This document shows, piece by piece, positions 1-9,512 of a DNA stretch of 64,000 nt (position 1 is the first letter of the stretch; the number at the start of each line of letters is the position of its first letter). A program made the position numbers and the translations under genes. The notes under the pieces are model-generated. The model was not told the DNA's origin, did not search any database, and saw only the letters and a program-made list of their open reading frames with translations. Source of the DNA: Dictyostelium firmibasis (lineage: Eukaryota > Evosea > Eumycetozoa > Dictyosteliales > Dictyosteliaceae); contig CM069765.1 of the NCBI GenBank assembly GCA_036169595.1, positions 739,501 to 803,500 on the forward strand, read 5' to 3'.

Positions 1-430
1 TAAATTTTTTTTTTTTTTTTTTTAAATATTTGTATAAACACATTTTTAATTCAACCCAATAAAGCACCACCATTATAATGTTATAGTTAAACCCATATAA
101 AAAATTTACAAAGACACCTCCAAAAATATAATTTTTAACACACACACAGACACAAATCAATAAACTTTTTTTTTATTTTGAATTTAATAATTATAAAACT
201 TTTTAAATCAAATTTTTTTTTTATTTATTAATTTTATAATTTTTTTTTTTTTTTTTTTTTTTTGTTATTATTTTAAAAATAAAAAATAAAAAATAAAAAT
301 AAAAATATTGTTTTATAATTATAATTTTATTATTTAAAAAAATTGTAATATTACACTACTGGAAAAAAATAAAAATAATAATAATAATTTAAAAATATAA
401 AAAAAAAGATATTTTAAAAATATAAAAATC
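1..430. other. A/T-rich intergenic, no gene seen
   Basis: Long homopolymeric A and T runs with no open frame of convincing composition. The last 60 bases, rich in A, form the leader of the gene that starts at 431. Nothing else is supported. Confidence 0.6.
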
Positions 431-1429
431 ATGATAAATAAAATAATAATAATAAATTTCATTTTTATTTTATTTAATTTTTTTAAATTAATAAATGGAT
501 TATCAGAAAAAGATTTCATTTTTTATACAGTAAAATTGGATGATAGAGATTGTGAATTTCCAAAATGTGGTGGTTATTGGTTACAAAGAGTAAATGTTGG
601 AATGAGTGCAGTATATGTTTCATCAATATCATTAGATCCATCAATTGTAAATTTTAATATGTCTTTAATAACATTAGCATTTACAGATGATTTAATTCTG
701 GGTGGATTAATAAGATCATATCCAAAATTTAGCTATTTTCAAGTTTACAATGCAACTCGTTTAATTTTTACAAATGGTGGTGATCGTTTGTATGGGCCTC
801 AATTATTTAATAGAAAATATCAATATCTAACAATCAAAGAAAACAATACTCCTAATTCTGGTATTTTAGATTTAATTAATAGAAAATCTTTATCAACAAA
901 TAATGACACTCCCTATTATCCTTACATTGCACAATCTTTAAATTTAAATTATCAATTTCAATTGATTAATTTCACAGAAATGTATAGTAAATCTATAAAT
1001 AATTTAGATATTGGATGGTTACATAACATGGTAACAAATTCAAAAACTATAAGTTTTGGTTTTATGGATCAAAATAATAAAAACTTCCAAATTACTAAAA
1101 TTTATTTAAATATTCCTTTAGTTGATTCTTCAAATTGTTTAGAATCAAATTATTACAATAATTATACAAACTTATGTGATGAAGATGGTAATAAAGAAAA
1201 TTCATCTTCAAAGGATAATAATGATTCATTAATACCAACTTTTCATCGTGATTATTCAAGATGTTTATATTTCAGTGGATGTATTGAAAACAATACAAAT
1301 ATATATATTGAAGAATGTACTCAAACCCCAACTCCTATATGTCCAAAAGGTTATAGAGTAAATTCTTTTCCAGTAAAACCTTTTGGTTGTAAACGTTATT
1401 TTTGTGACGTTTCTTTTCTTTCCGAATAA
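431..1429 (+). CDS. secreted Cys-rich protein, function unknown
   Basis: A single-exon frame of 332 residues beginning at an ATG behind an A-rich leader. Residues 1-23 are a hydrophobic signal peptide. The mature part has paired cysteines near the N-terminus in the pattern C-x3-P-x-C-G-G-Y-W (about residues 41-50), followed by a beta-rich stretch with several N-x-S/T sites, and a C-terminal Cys cluster (about residues 235-325) after a low-complexity Ser/Asn/Asp linker. No membrane segment or GPI signal is obvious, so it is probably secreted. The N-terminal Cys pattern resembles, from memory, the domain of unknown function DUF6748; that is a weak match and no activity is inferred. The next gene-like region is more than 1 kb away, so there is no operon-like context. 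Confidence 0.8.
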   Translation: MINKIIIINFIFILFNFFKLINGLSEKDFIFYTVKLDDRDCEFPKCGGYWLQRVNVGMSAVYVSSISLDPSIVNFNMSLITLAFTDDLILGGLIRSYPKFSYFQVYNATRLIFTNGGDRLYGPQLFNRKYQYLTIKENNTPNSGILDLINRKSLSTNNDTPYYPYIAQSLNLNYQFQLINFTEMYSKSINNLDIGWLHNMVTNSKTISFGFMDQNNKNFQITKIYLNIPLVDSSNCLESNYYNNYTNLCDEDGNKENSSSKDNNDSLIPTFHRDYSRCLYFSGCIENNTNIYIEECTQTPTPICPKGYRVNSFPVKPFGCKRYFCDVSFLSE

Positions 1430-1633
1430 ACTTTAAAGAAATAAATTTTATTATTGTAACAAGAATATGACCAAATAACCAAAAATATAATTATATTTTA
1501 TTTTTTCATCTTTAAATTTTTTTTACACCTGTATTTATTTATTTATATATAATAGAATTTATTAAATATTATGATTTTTTAAAAAATGGAATTTAATTCT
1601 TATCAATCTATTCTGATTTGAAATGATCTAGTT

Positions 1634-1763
1634 TTCTCTGTGTATGAAATTGATAAGAGATTTTAAGGTTTCATAACCGATGAGAAGTGACTTACAATTA
1701 AGTCAAAAAGTGTTCTCTCTTTAAGAACCTTTTAATCGGTTATTATTTCCATATACAGAGACT
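1634..1763. repeat. nested foldback (possible structured RNA or MITE)
   Basis: Complementary arms nest symmetrically: 1635-1646 with 1750-1761 (one mismatch), 1673-1681 with 1735-1743 (9 of 9), 1682-1686 with 1713-1717, and 1689-1693 with 1700-1704. No frame is open through it. It could be a structured non-coding RNA, a small foldback element, or the end of a degraded repeat. Confidence 0.4.
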
Positions 1764-1769
1764 GTATCA

Positions 1770-1838
1770 TTTTTTTTTTTTTTTTTTTTTTTTTATATTG
1801 GATATTATAGTTTAAGATGTTTCTCCTCGGTTTTTTTT
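1770..1838 (-). repeat. family-3 retroposon fragment
   Basis: Oligo-T followed by the reverse complement of the family-3 tail (ends in TCCAATTT-like sequence before poly-A) and the GAGGAGAAAC core. It matches copies at 8246-8354 (-) and 41697-41815 (+). Only the 3' half is present. Confidence 0.45.
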
Positions 1839-1900
1839 AAATTGGATATTACTACAGAGACAATATCACATATTTAACATTTTTCCATTATAAAGACCAA

Positions 1901-2057
1901 ATTTTTTTTTTAATAGCCTCATTCAATTGGATGTGTTCGAATCATGTTTTTATTAATTATTTTAATTTAAATTTTTTTTTCTGTGACCACATTTTTTCGT
2001 GGTATGACCAAGACTTGAATCAAGGCCACGGAGGCTGGGTTATTCAGTGTGAAACCA
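1901..2057 (-). mobile_element. tRNA-like SINE, family 2 (monomer)
   Basis: Reading the minus strand: a tRNA-like head with a degenerate B box, the CCACG-loop-CGTGG hairpin, an A/T-rich middle, the conserved tail containing CATCCAATTGAATGAGG, then poly-A (T run at 1901-1911). The 5' end is incomplete and close to the LTR element that starts at 2120. Confidence 0.6.
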
Positions 2058-2119
2058 TAAAAATGTGGAATAAAACTTATCTGTTAAATAAAAACGAAAT
2101 ATACCTGATTATTTTAAAA

Positions 2120-2594
2120 TGTAACGATAGTACTACTCTCTTTTACACTAATTTAGATAATTATAGAAATTTGTAAATATTTATTAGAACCACTCTTTTT
2201 ATATTAATTTGTAAAATTACAATAATTTATAAACATGTGTCAAAATAATTGATGTAACATTGACAACTCATTTAAGGCACTATAAATACAAGATGTTTTC
2301 TTCAGTTCAAATCGTGAAATAAAAAAGTGAATTAAAAAGGTAAATTAGAAGGTGAATCAAATAGTAAAATAATAAAGTGAATTATAAAGTAAAATTATTA
2401 AAGTGTTAATTATTAAAGTGTGAATCATTAAATTAAAATATAAAGATAAAGAAATCAAATAACTATAAAATAAATAATTATAAAATAAAACAAATATAAA
2501 AATTAAATAAATAAAATAAAGATTGTAGAGATTATAAAAACATAAATACAAAGATACCTAAAACCAAGTCAAACCATAGAGTACATTTATTACA
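2120..2594 (+). repeat. left LTR of the 2.1-6.1 kb element
   Basis: 475 bp, begins TGTAACGATAG and ends ATTTATTACA, with a TATAAATA-like motif about 190 bp in. No difference from the right LTR was seen. Confidence 0.85.
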
Positions 2595-2682
2595 TTTGGC
2601 GACATTGCGGCAAAAGCTTCGCTTTAGATTATTATAATACGTCAGGGTAGATTATTTTTTTCCGGTGGATATTTAGAATTAA

Positions 2683-2713
<31 letters not shown>

Positions 2714-2957
2714 GAAAATTTGAAAATTTTAAAAAAAAAAAGAGAAGAATAAAATATATATTAAAAAAAAAAAAAAAGAAATACGTTATAAATTGTTAAT
2801 TGGTAAATAGTATAATAAATTGTCGTTAAATTGGCAGATCTCATTATAAATAAATAATAGCAGAATAGAGTGATAAATAAATAAATTAAAATATAAATCA
2901 AAAGAATAGAAATTAAATCAAGTTAATTAAAAAAAAAAAAAAAAAAGAGAGAAAAGG

Positions 2958-2995
<38 letters not shown>

Positions 2996-3026
2996 TTAAA
3001 TCAAATCAAATCAAGTCAAATTAAAT

Positions 3027-3063
<37 letters not shown>

Positions 3064-5668
3064 AAATTAAATTTTTAAAAAAATGACCAGTAAAAAATTT
3101 ATTTTTTCTGGCGAACCAAATACAATATCATATACAGAATTTTTAGCTGGTTTTAAATTATTATACAGTAACAATCCATCAAAAGGTGAATTTTTTAAAC
3201 ATTTAGCTGGTGATGCAGCATTATTATTTTTAAGAAAATCAACTGATGCAAATACATTATTAGAAATTCAAACAACTTTTACAGAGATTTATAAAACAAA
3301 AGAAGTAACACAATTAGAGAAATTACTTCAATTTTCAAAAGCAAAATATGATAGTTTGGAATCATTAATTGCAAAATTTTTAATAGCAAAAGAGATAGAT
3401 GGTGTCAATATTTCTCAAGAGGAATTAATTAAAATTTTCACTGATTCATTACCATCAACATTTAAATATGAAATCTCAAGACATCTCATACCAGATGTTA
3501 AATCTGCAATTGAATTGGCAAGAAGAATCGAGTTGGCAAGTGTTGAAGCATACGGTAAATCATTCTTTAATGGTAAATTAGTAGATCAAAAGTTTTCAAA
3601 TGATAATACTACAATAGATAATAATAATAATAATAACAGAAATAATAATTTAAATGAAAGTGGTTATTTTGATAGTAATTATGAATCTCCATATTCAACA
3701 CCAGTTAAGAATGGCTCTCCATTATCCTTACCTTCTTCTGGTACATCAAATTACCCACCCTCATCAACATCATCATCATCATCATCTTCTTCTTCTAATG
3801 CAGACGGTTCAAATAATTCTGTAAATACAATAAGACAAAAAAATAATAATTTTAATAATAATAATAGAAATAATAATTATAACAATAATTATAACAATAA
3901 TAACAATAACAACCACAACAATTATAACAACAACAACTATAATAATAATTTCAGAAATAATAGATTTAATAATAATAATATTAAAAATAAAGTTTGTCAC
4001 AACTGTGGAAAGACAGGTCACATCAGATCAGAATGTTGGTACAATAATAAGAATCTCAATACATTGTACAATCACAATAATAATAATTATAATAATAACA
4101 ATAATCAAAACAATAATTATAATAATAATTATAATAATAATAATAATAACTATAATAATAATAATAATTATAATAATAATAATAATAATAATTACAATAA
4201 TAATAATAATTCAAGTAACAATAATAATAATTATAATAATAATAACAATAATAATAATAATAATAATAATAATGCAAATAATAATAATAACAATTCAGTT
4301 AATTCAATTGATGGTAGATTATTTGCTAACTTAAGCATCAATGGTATTCAAGTTAAAGGTTTAATTGATTCAGGTGCTTCAATTTCAGTTTTATGGTCAA
4401 GTTTAGCAAAAAGATTAAATTTAGTTTGGGAAAATTCAAATATTAAAGTTTCAACAGCAACTGGTGAACAAGTTCCAATTATCGGTTCAGTTAGTGCATT
4501 TGTATCACTTGGTAATTCAACAAATAGATGTCAATTTCATATTGTCAATGATAATTCATTAAAAGATAATTGTATTTATGGCTTGACAGTACTCGATGGA
4601 TTAGGTATCAGTATTGAAACAAGAGAAAGTAGAATATATTGTCCACAAACAGGTAGTTCACAACCAATTGAAAGAAATTCTGGTTCAACTGCTAATACAA
4701 TTGTATGTGGATTGAAACAAGAAACACTTGATAATATTAATAACGATGAAATCAAGAAATTAATTATTGATCATAATGAATCATTTGAAATCAAAATATC
4801 AACACCAGATAAAATTGATTTAATAGAACATGAAATCAAATTAAGTGATGATAATACTAGAGCGTATACTCCAGCATATAAAACTTCTCAAAAAGAAAAA
4901 GAATTTATTGAATCATCAATAAATGAAAAATTAGAAAAAGGTATATTAGTTAAATCCGATAGTACTCAATTCATTGATTCAGTCGTTTTAGTTGAGCAAA
5001 ATAGTAAAACAATATTTTGTGGAAATTATAAAAAGTTAAATAAGACAATGAAGGAGTTAGTTAGTTTTTTAGGTTATACAAATTATTTTAGATTATTAAT
5101 TAAGAATTATAATTATACTCGTGATTTATATCAAATGTTAAGAAAGAATGAAATATTCATTTGGAATGAAACTATGAAAGCAAAAAGAAAAGAATTAATA
5201 AATAAATTGTCAAAATCAAATGTCATTTCTTTTCCGATCGATACAAATAACAATGTAATCAAAATAGACGCTTCTGATTATGCTATGGGAGATAAATTAA
5301 TTCAAGATAGTCGTGTTGTTTCTTATTTTTCAAGGTTACGTAATGTTGAATCAAATTATTCTACAATTAAAAAAGAAAGTTTAGCAATTATTGAAAGTAT
5401 AAAATATTTTAGATATTATATAAATAAGAATGTTATCAAATTCATTAGTGAATTATTTAGTCAAAAATTTAAGAAAGAAATGTTTTATAATGCTTTATTA
5501 GATTATTTTAAAAATGTATTTTATATAATAGGTATTGACTTTGTCGGTCCTTTCAAGATTTTAGAAAAGAAATCTAATCTCACTTTCAAAATTGAATTTC
5601 CAAAATCTTATCAACATCATAATGTCATCAACATCAACAGATTAAAGAAGTTTTTAAAAAGGGAGAAA

Positions 5669-6143
5669 TGTAACGATAGTACTACTCTCTTTTACACTAA
5701 TTTAGATAATTATAGAAATTTGTAAATATTTATTAGAACCACTCTTTTTATATTAATTTGTAAAATTACAATAATTTATAAACATGTGTCAAAATAATTG
5801 ATGTAACATTGACAACTCATTTAAGGCACTATAAATACAAGATGTTTTCTTCAGTTCAAATCGTGAAATAAAAAAGTGAATTAAAAAGGTAAATTAGAAG
5901 GTGAATCAAATAGTAAAATAATAAAGTGAATTATAAAGTAAAATTATTAAAGTGTTAATTATTAAAGTGTGAATCATTAAATTAAAATATAAAGATAAAG
6001 AAATCAAATAACTATAAAATAAATAATTATAAAATAAAACAAATATAAAAATTAAATAAATAAAATAAAGATTGTAGAGATTATAAAAACATAAATACAA
6101 AGATACCTAAAACCAAGTCAAACCATAGAGTACATTTATTACA
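5669..6143 (+). repeat. right LTR of the 2.1-6.1 kb element
   Basis: 475 bp, the same as the left LTR, preceded by the purine stretch AAAAAGGGAGAAA, which would serve as the polypurine tract. The element's internal frame reads into it and stops there. Confidence 0.85.
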
Positions 6144-6159
6144 AAAATTTCAATAAATA

Positions 6160-6232
6160 GTCAGGTTGGCTCAGTTGGTAGAGCGTAGGTCTCATAATCC
6201 TAAGGTCCAGAGTTCGATCCTCTGACTTGACA
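6160..6232 (+). tRNA. tRNA-Met (CAT), elongator type
   Basis: A 73-nt cloverleaf: acceptor GTCAGGT pairs with ACTTGAC (one G-U), discriminator A, D arm with A box TGGCTCAGTTGG, anticodon loop with CAT, T arm CAGAG-TTCGATC-CTCTG holding the B box. An oligo-T terminator follows directly. An LTR element ends 16 bp upstream. Confidence 0.95.
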
Positions 6233-6261
6233 TTTTTTCTAAAAACCCTAGAATAATCAAG

Positions 6262-6271
6262 GGTTCGAATC
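6262..6271 (+). promoter_or_regulatory. external B box of tRNA-Met
   Basis: GGTTCGAATC, a full B-box consensus, starts 29 nt after the end of the tRNA. External B boxes downstream of tRNA genes are known in Dictyostelium; all six tRNA genes in this window have one at 29-35 nt. Confidence 0.75.
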
Positions 6272-6302
6272 TTGGTCCTGAACATAGCTGCGTCACAGGT
6301 CC

Positions 6303-6612
6303 GGGGGGCTTAGCGTAGTGGTTCCACGCTGAATCACAAGCCTCCGTGGTCAAGACCTTGGGATCGAGTCTTGGTCATACCACGAAGTAACGTGGTCATA
6401 ATTAAACCCTCATTATTGGAGGCTATACGTAGTGGTTCTGCGCTGAATCACACAGTCTCCGTGGCCTTGGTTCGAGCCTTAGGTCAGACCACGAAGTAAC
6501 GTGGTCATAAATAACACACCTCATAATCAACCGGAAAAAAGCTCGACTTCCAAAAAAAACAACAACAAAAAAAAAAAAAAAAACATGGTGATTAGAAATT
6601 CTAATCCCAATA

Positions 6613-6650
<38 letters not shown>
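6303..6650 (+). mobile_element. tRNA-like SINE, family 1 (dimer), copy 1
   Basis: First unit: A-box-like TAGCGTAGTGG, a D-arm-like hairpin AGCGT/ACGCT, a T-arm-like hairpin CAAGAC/GTCTTG around a B-box-like GGATCGAGTC, and the hairpin ACCACG/CGTGGT. Second unit: TATACGTAGTGG and a B box GGTTCGAGCC, again ending in the CCACG hairpin. A tail follows (CAACCGGA, a CAACAACA stretch, CATGGTGATTAGAAATTC), then poly-A. GTCACAGG occurs just before (6292-6299) and just after (6651-6658), a likely target-site duplication. No protein is encoded. Confidence 0.75.
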
Positions 6651-6653
<3 letters not shown>

Positions 6654-6673
6654 ACAGGACCGGGGGAGAGACA

Positions 6674-6978
6674 GGGGGGCTTAGCGTAGTGGTTCCACGC
6701 TGAATCACAAGCCTCCGTGGTCAAGACCTTGGGATCGAGTCTTGGTCATACCACGAAGTAACGTGGTCATAATTAAACCCTCATTATTGGAGGCTATACG
6801 TAGTGGTTCTGCGCTGAATCACACAGTCTCCGTGGCCTTGGTTCGAGCCTTAGGTCATACCACGAAGTAACGTGGTCATAAATAACACACCCCATAATCA
6901 ACCGGAAAAAAAGCTCGACTTCCAAAAAAAACAACAACAAAAAAAAAAACATGGTGATTAGAAATTCTAATCCCAATA

Positions 6979-7016
<38 letters not shown>
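6674..7016 (+). mobile_element. tRNA-like SINE, family 1 (dimer), copy 2
   Basis: The same dimer as copy 1, following it head to tail after a short spacer rich in G and A, and ending in poly-A at 7016. It is nearly identical to copy 1 apart from a shorter A-rich middle, so the array is recent. Confidence 0.75.
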
Positions 7017-7020
<4 letters not shown>

Positions 7021-7237
7021 CGCGGTCATAATTAAACCCTCATTATTGGAGGCTATACGTAGTGGTTCTGCGCTGAATCACACAGTCTCCGTGGCCTTGG
7101 TTCGAGCCTTAGGTCATACCACGAGGTAACGTGGTCATAAATAACACACCTCATAATCAACCGGAAAAAAGCTCGACTTCCAAAAAAAAACAACAACAAA
7201 AAAAAAAACATGGTGATTAGAAATTCTAATCCCAATA

Positions 7238-7275
<38 letters not shown>
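7017..7275 (+). mobile_element. tRNA-like SINE, family 1, copy 3 (5' truncated)
   Basis: Begins in the hairpin at the end of unit 1, then has a complete unit 2, tail and poly-A. The sequence after the poly-A starts GTCATAGG, like the GTCACAGG flank of copy 1, so all three copies sit at one target. 5' truncation is typical of reverse-transcribed insertions. Confidence 0.7.
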
Positions 7276-7278
<3 letters not shown>

Positions 7279-7812
7279 ATAGGTAAAAAAAAAAAAAAAA
7301 GAGTCTTGGTCCTGAAATATAGCTGCGTCATTCCGGGGCATACCAAAATGTCGAGTGATCCATAAAATTCAAAATCCAGTTTTGTTGTTGATGCAATGGT
7401 ATTGAAAATGAATCTGAACTTGAGTTTTTATTTAAGTTTAAGGATGGTGTAAATTATAAAATGACTTTCAAAATAATTTATTTATATTTTTCATAATAAT
7501 AATTACAAAAAATATTTTTAAAGGATGAAAATTGTCAAAAAAAAAAAAAAAATGTTTAGTTTTTATGGGTATGAATAAATAATCAAAAAAATAAACAATT
7601 TTTTTTCTCGTAATTGTCCTCCACAGATCCTCCTTTTTTTTGCTTTTCAAATGTACAACATATACTCTGGATGTAAAATTAATATTTTCTCGCAATTTCT
7701 GACCAATATTTTATTATTTTTTGTTTTCATAAATTTTTTATACTGTGGAAACATTTTTGTTTAAACCTCCATTTGTATTGGTATTCCTCTGGATGTCTGG
7801 ATAGTTGGATTT
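7276..7812. other. intergenic with a duplicated tRNA flank
   Basis: 7303-7331 repeats the segment found after tRNA-Met at 6270-6296 (CTTGGTCCTGAA...TAGCTGCGTCA), so the flank is duplicated on both sides of the SINE array. The rest (7340-7812) has no convincing frame. The AAAATTGTCAAAAA stretch at about 7530 resembles repeats at 38.6-38.8 kb. Confidence 0.5.
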
Positions 7813-7921
7813 TCATCTTTTTTTTTTTTTTAAAAATAAAAATTGGATTTTACAGATGTTTCTCAGGGATAGAACCCGGATTTATGAGTATTATTAATTT
7901 ACAGTCTCAATTTATTAATTT
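7813..7921 (-). mobile_element. family-3 retroposon
   Basis: On the minus strand: TTGAGACTGTAAAT, then a B-box-like GGTTCTATCCC core, GAGAAACATCTGTAAAATCCAATTTT and an A-rich end. It matches 41697-41815 (+). Confidence 0.55.
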
Positions 7922-7970
7922 AAAGAGTTGTTTTTGTTGCCGTAGGGATTAGTGGAATAAATTTTTTTAA

Positions 7971-8068
7971 AAATAACCTCATACAATTGGATTTGTTCGA
8001 ATAATGTTTATATTTTTTTTAATTATTTTTAATTTTAATTTTTTTTTTTTTACCACGTTAATTGTGGA
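7971..8068 (-). repeat. family-2 SINE fragment
   Basis: A 3' part of family 2 on the minus strand (tail CAATTGTATGAGGTTATT, A/T-rich middle, start of the CCACG hairpin), directly followed by a better copy at 8072-8232. Confidence 0.5.
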
Positions 8069-8071
8069 TTA

Positions 8072-8232
8072 ATTTTTTTTTTAATAACCTCATTCAATTG
8101 GATGTATTCGAATCATGTTTTTATTTATTAATTATTTTAATTTAATTTTTTCTGTGACCACGTTTATTCGTGGTATGACCAAGACTTGAACCAAGGCCAC
8201 GGAGAAATTCTTGTTATTCAGTGTGAAACCAT
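8072..8232 (-). mobile_element. tRNA-like SINE, family 2 (monomer)
   Basis: Minus strand: degenerate tRNA-like head, B-box-like GGTTCAAGTC, CCACG-loop-CGTGG hairpin, A/T-rich middle, tail CATCCAATTGAATGAGGTTA and poly-A (T run from 8072). It lacks the first bases of the head. Confidence 0.65.
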
Positions 8233-8245
8233 AAAAATGTGGAAT

Positions 8246-8276
<31 letters not shown>

Positions 8277-8354
8277 AATATCACAGTTTTTTAGGCTGTC
8301 TCTCCTCGAGAATAGGACTCGTGTTTATTGTTTTTTTTTTTTTACAGGCTCAAT
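8246..8354 (-). mobile_element. family-3 retroposon
   Basis: Minus strand: GAGCCTGTAAA, CGAGTCCTATTC (degenerate B-box region), GAGGAGAGACAGCC, ATTCAATTT, then poly-A (T run at 8246-8270). It is immediately beside the family-2 copy. Confidence 0.55.
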
Positions 8355-8385
8355 TAATGTATAAAATTAATGTTTTGAGTGTGTG

Positions 8386-8595
8386 GCACAAAGGGGAAAT
8401 AATGTGTCTTTATCTGGCTGGTAACATTTGGTGTTAATTACAAACAGTGATATTTGATACTTGTGTTAACATTCAAACCAGCACCTTTTTGAATTGATAC
8501 TTTGGGGTTGATATTTTTTTTGATATTTTTAGTTTGATATTTTAATTTGATTATTTTTTTTTAATTATTTTTCATTTTTTTTTTTTAATTTTTTT

Positions 8596-8628
<33 letters not shown>

Positions 8629-8814
8629 CCGGATTTTTTTTGCAAAATTTCCTTTATTCTAAAAAAAAAAGAGTATCAAAATGAATTTGAAAAAATGAAT
8701 TGTTGATAGTTGTTTGTAATCTGTACACAAATGAGAAATAATGTGTCGTGTGGTTGGTGATTTTTGATGTTAATTACAAATAATGATATTTGATACGGGT
8801 GTTAACATTTGAAA
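8386..8814 (+). repeat. direct duplication of about 90 bp
   Basis: 8387-8477 and 8726-8814 share the order GAAATAATGTGTC, GGCTGGTAACATTTG-like, GTGTTAATTACAAA, GTGATATTTGATAC, GTGTTAACATT, with about 15-20% differences by eye. The 250 bp between is T-rich. Neither copy is coding, and the repeat family is unknown. Confidence 0.5.
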
Positions 8815-8875
8815 GTGGCACAACCTAAAAATGTGGAATAAAAATTTATCTGTTTTTTTTTGGAATTTCAGTAAA

Positions 8876-8957
8876 GTAAGCTTGCCCGAGCTGGTCTAAG
8901 GGGTTGCATTAAGGCTGCAATATCATTGATACAAGGGTTCGAATCCCTTAGCTTACA
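8876..8957 (+). tRNA. tRNA-Leu (AAG)
   Basis: An 82-nt class II tRNA: acceptor GTAAGCT pairs perfectly with AGCTTAC, discriminator A, anticodon stem TTGCA/TGCAA with loop TTAAGGC (anticodon AAG), a long variable arm, and a T arm AAGGG-TTCGAAT-CCCTT. Oligo-T follows. Confidence 0.93.
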
Positions 8958-8987
8958 AATTTTTTTTAAAAAAAACAAATGGTCGTG

Positions 8988-8997
8988 GGTTCGACAC
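8988..8997 (+). promoter_or_regulatory. external B box of tRNA-Leu
   Basis: GGTTCGACAC, a near-consensus B box, 30 nt after the tRNA end. Confidence 0.6.
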
Positions 8998-9041
8998 TTG
9001 TTAGGGGAAGGTTGTACAGGGGTATGTTTTGAAAAGGGTCC

Positions 9042-9383
9042 GGGGGCTTAGCGTAGTGGTTCCACGCTGAATCACAAGCCTCCGTGGTCAAGACCTCGGG
9101 ATCGAGTCTTGGTCATACCACGAAGTAACGTGGTCATAATTAAACCCTCATTATTGGAGGCTATACGTAGTGGTTCTGCGCTGAATCACACAGTCTCCGT
9201 GGCTTTGGTTTGAGCCGTAGGTCATACCACGAAGTAACGTGGTCATAAATAACACACCTCATAATCAACCGGAAAAAAAGCTCGACTTCCAAAAAAACAA
9301 CAACAAAAAACATGGTGATTAGAAATTCTAATCCCAATAATATTATAAAAAAAAAAAAATAAAAAAAAAAAAAAAAAAAAAAA
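9042..9383 (+). mobile_element. tRNA-like SINE, family 1 (dimer)
   Basis: A full dimer (A-box-like TAGCGTAGTGG, two B-box regions, two CCACG hairpins, tail, poly-A to 9383) downstream of tRNA-Leu. The flanks GAAAAGGG (left) and AAAAGGGG (right) could be a short target duplication. Confidence 0.75.
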
Positions 9384-9396
9384 GGGGTTTAAAGTA

Positions 9397-9512
9397 AACA
9401 ACACTGCCTTAGCCGCACCCCAAACACTGCCTTAACCGCACCCCAAACAATGCCTTAGTCGTACCCCAAACACTGCCTCAGCCGCACCCTAAACACTGCC
9501 TTAGCCGCACCT
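9397..9512 (+). repeat. minisatellite, about five 24-bp units
   Basis: Five consecutive units close to CCAAACACTGCCTTAGCCGC-ACC with a few substitutions. It is strikingly G+C rich for this genome. It has no dyad symmetry or spacers, so it is not a CRISPR array. Confidence 0.85.

Larger units (their letters stand above)
2120..6143 (+). mobile_element. Ty3/gypsy-type LTR retrotransposon, broken
   Basis: A fossil LTR element. Two 475-bp LTRs (2120-2594 and 5669-6143) look identical by eye, begin TG and end CA. A TTTGGCGACAT primer-site-like motif follows the left LTR. The internal frame at 3083-5725 shows a gag-like region, an Asn-rich linker, a CCHC zinc knuckle (about 3990-4035), an aspartic-protease-like segment (about 4310-4620) and recognisable pieces of reverse transcriptase, RNase H and integrase. 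It is broken, with about four or more losses in pol. A possible 4-bp target duplication (AAAA) flanks it. It lies 16 bp upstream of tRNA-Met. Identical LTRs suggest a young insertion. Family is DGLT/Skipper-like; I cannot name it more closely. Confidence 0.85.

Noticed and set aside
2357-2551. 64-residue minus-strand frame, repeated at 5906-6100
   Set aside because: It lies inside the A/T-rich LTR and is repeated only because the LTR is.
6501-7346. Short frames with Lys, Phe or Ile runs in the SINE array
   Set aside because: Translations of poly-A/poly-T tails and tRNA-like heads; the elements are non-coding.
9397-9512. CRISPR-like array
   Set aside because: Units are contiguous with no unique spacers, and this is a eukaryotic nuclear sequence.
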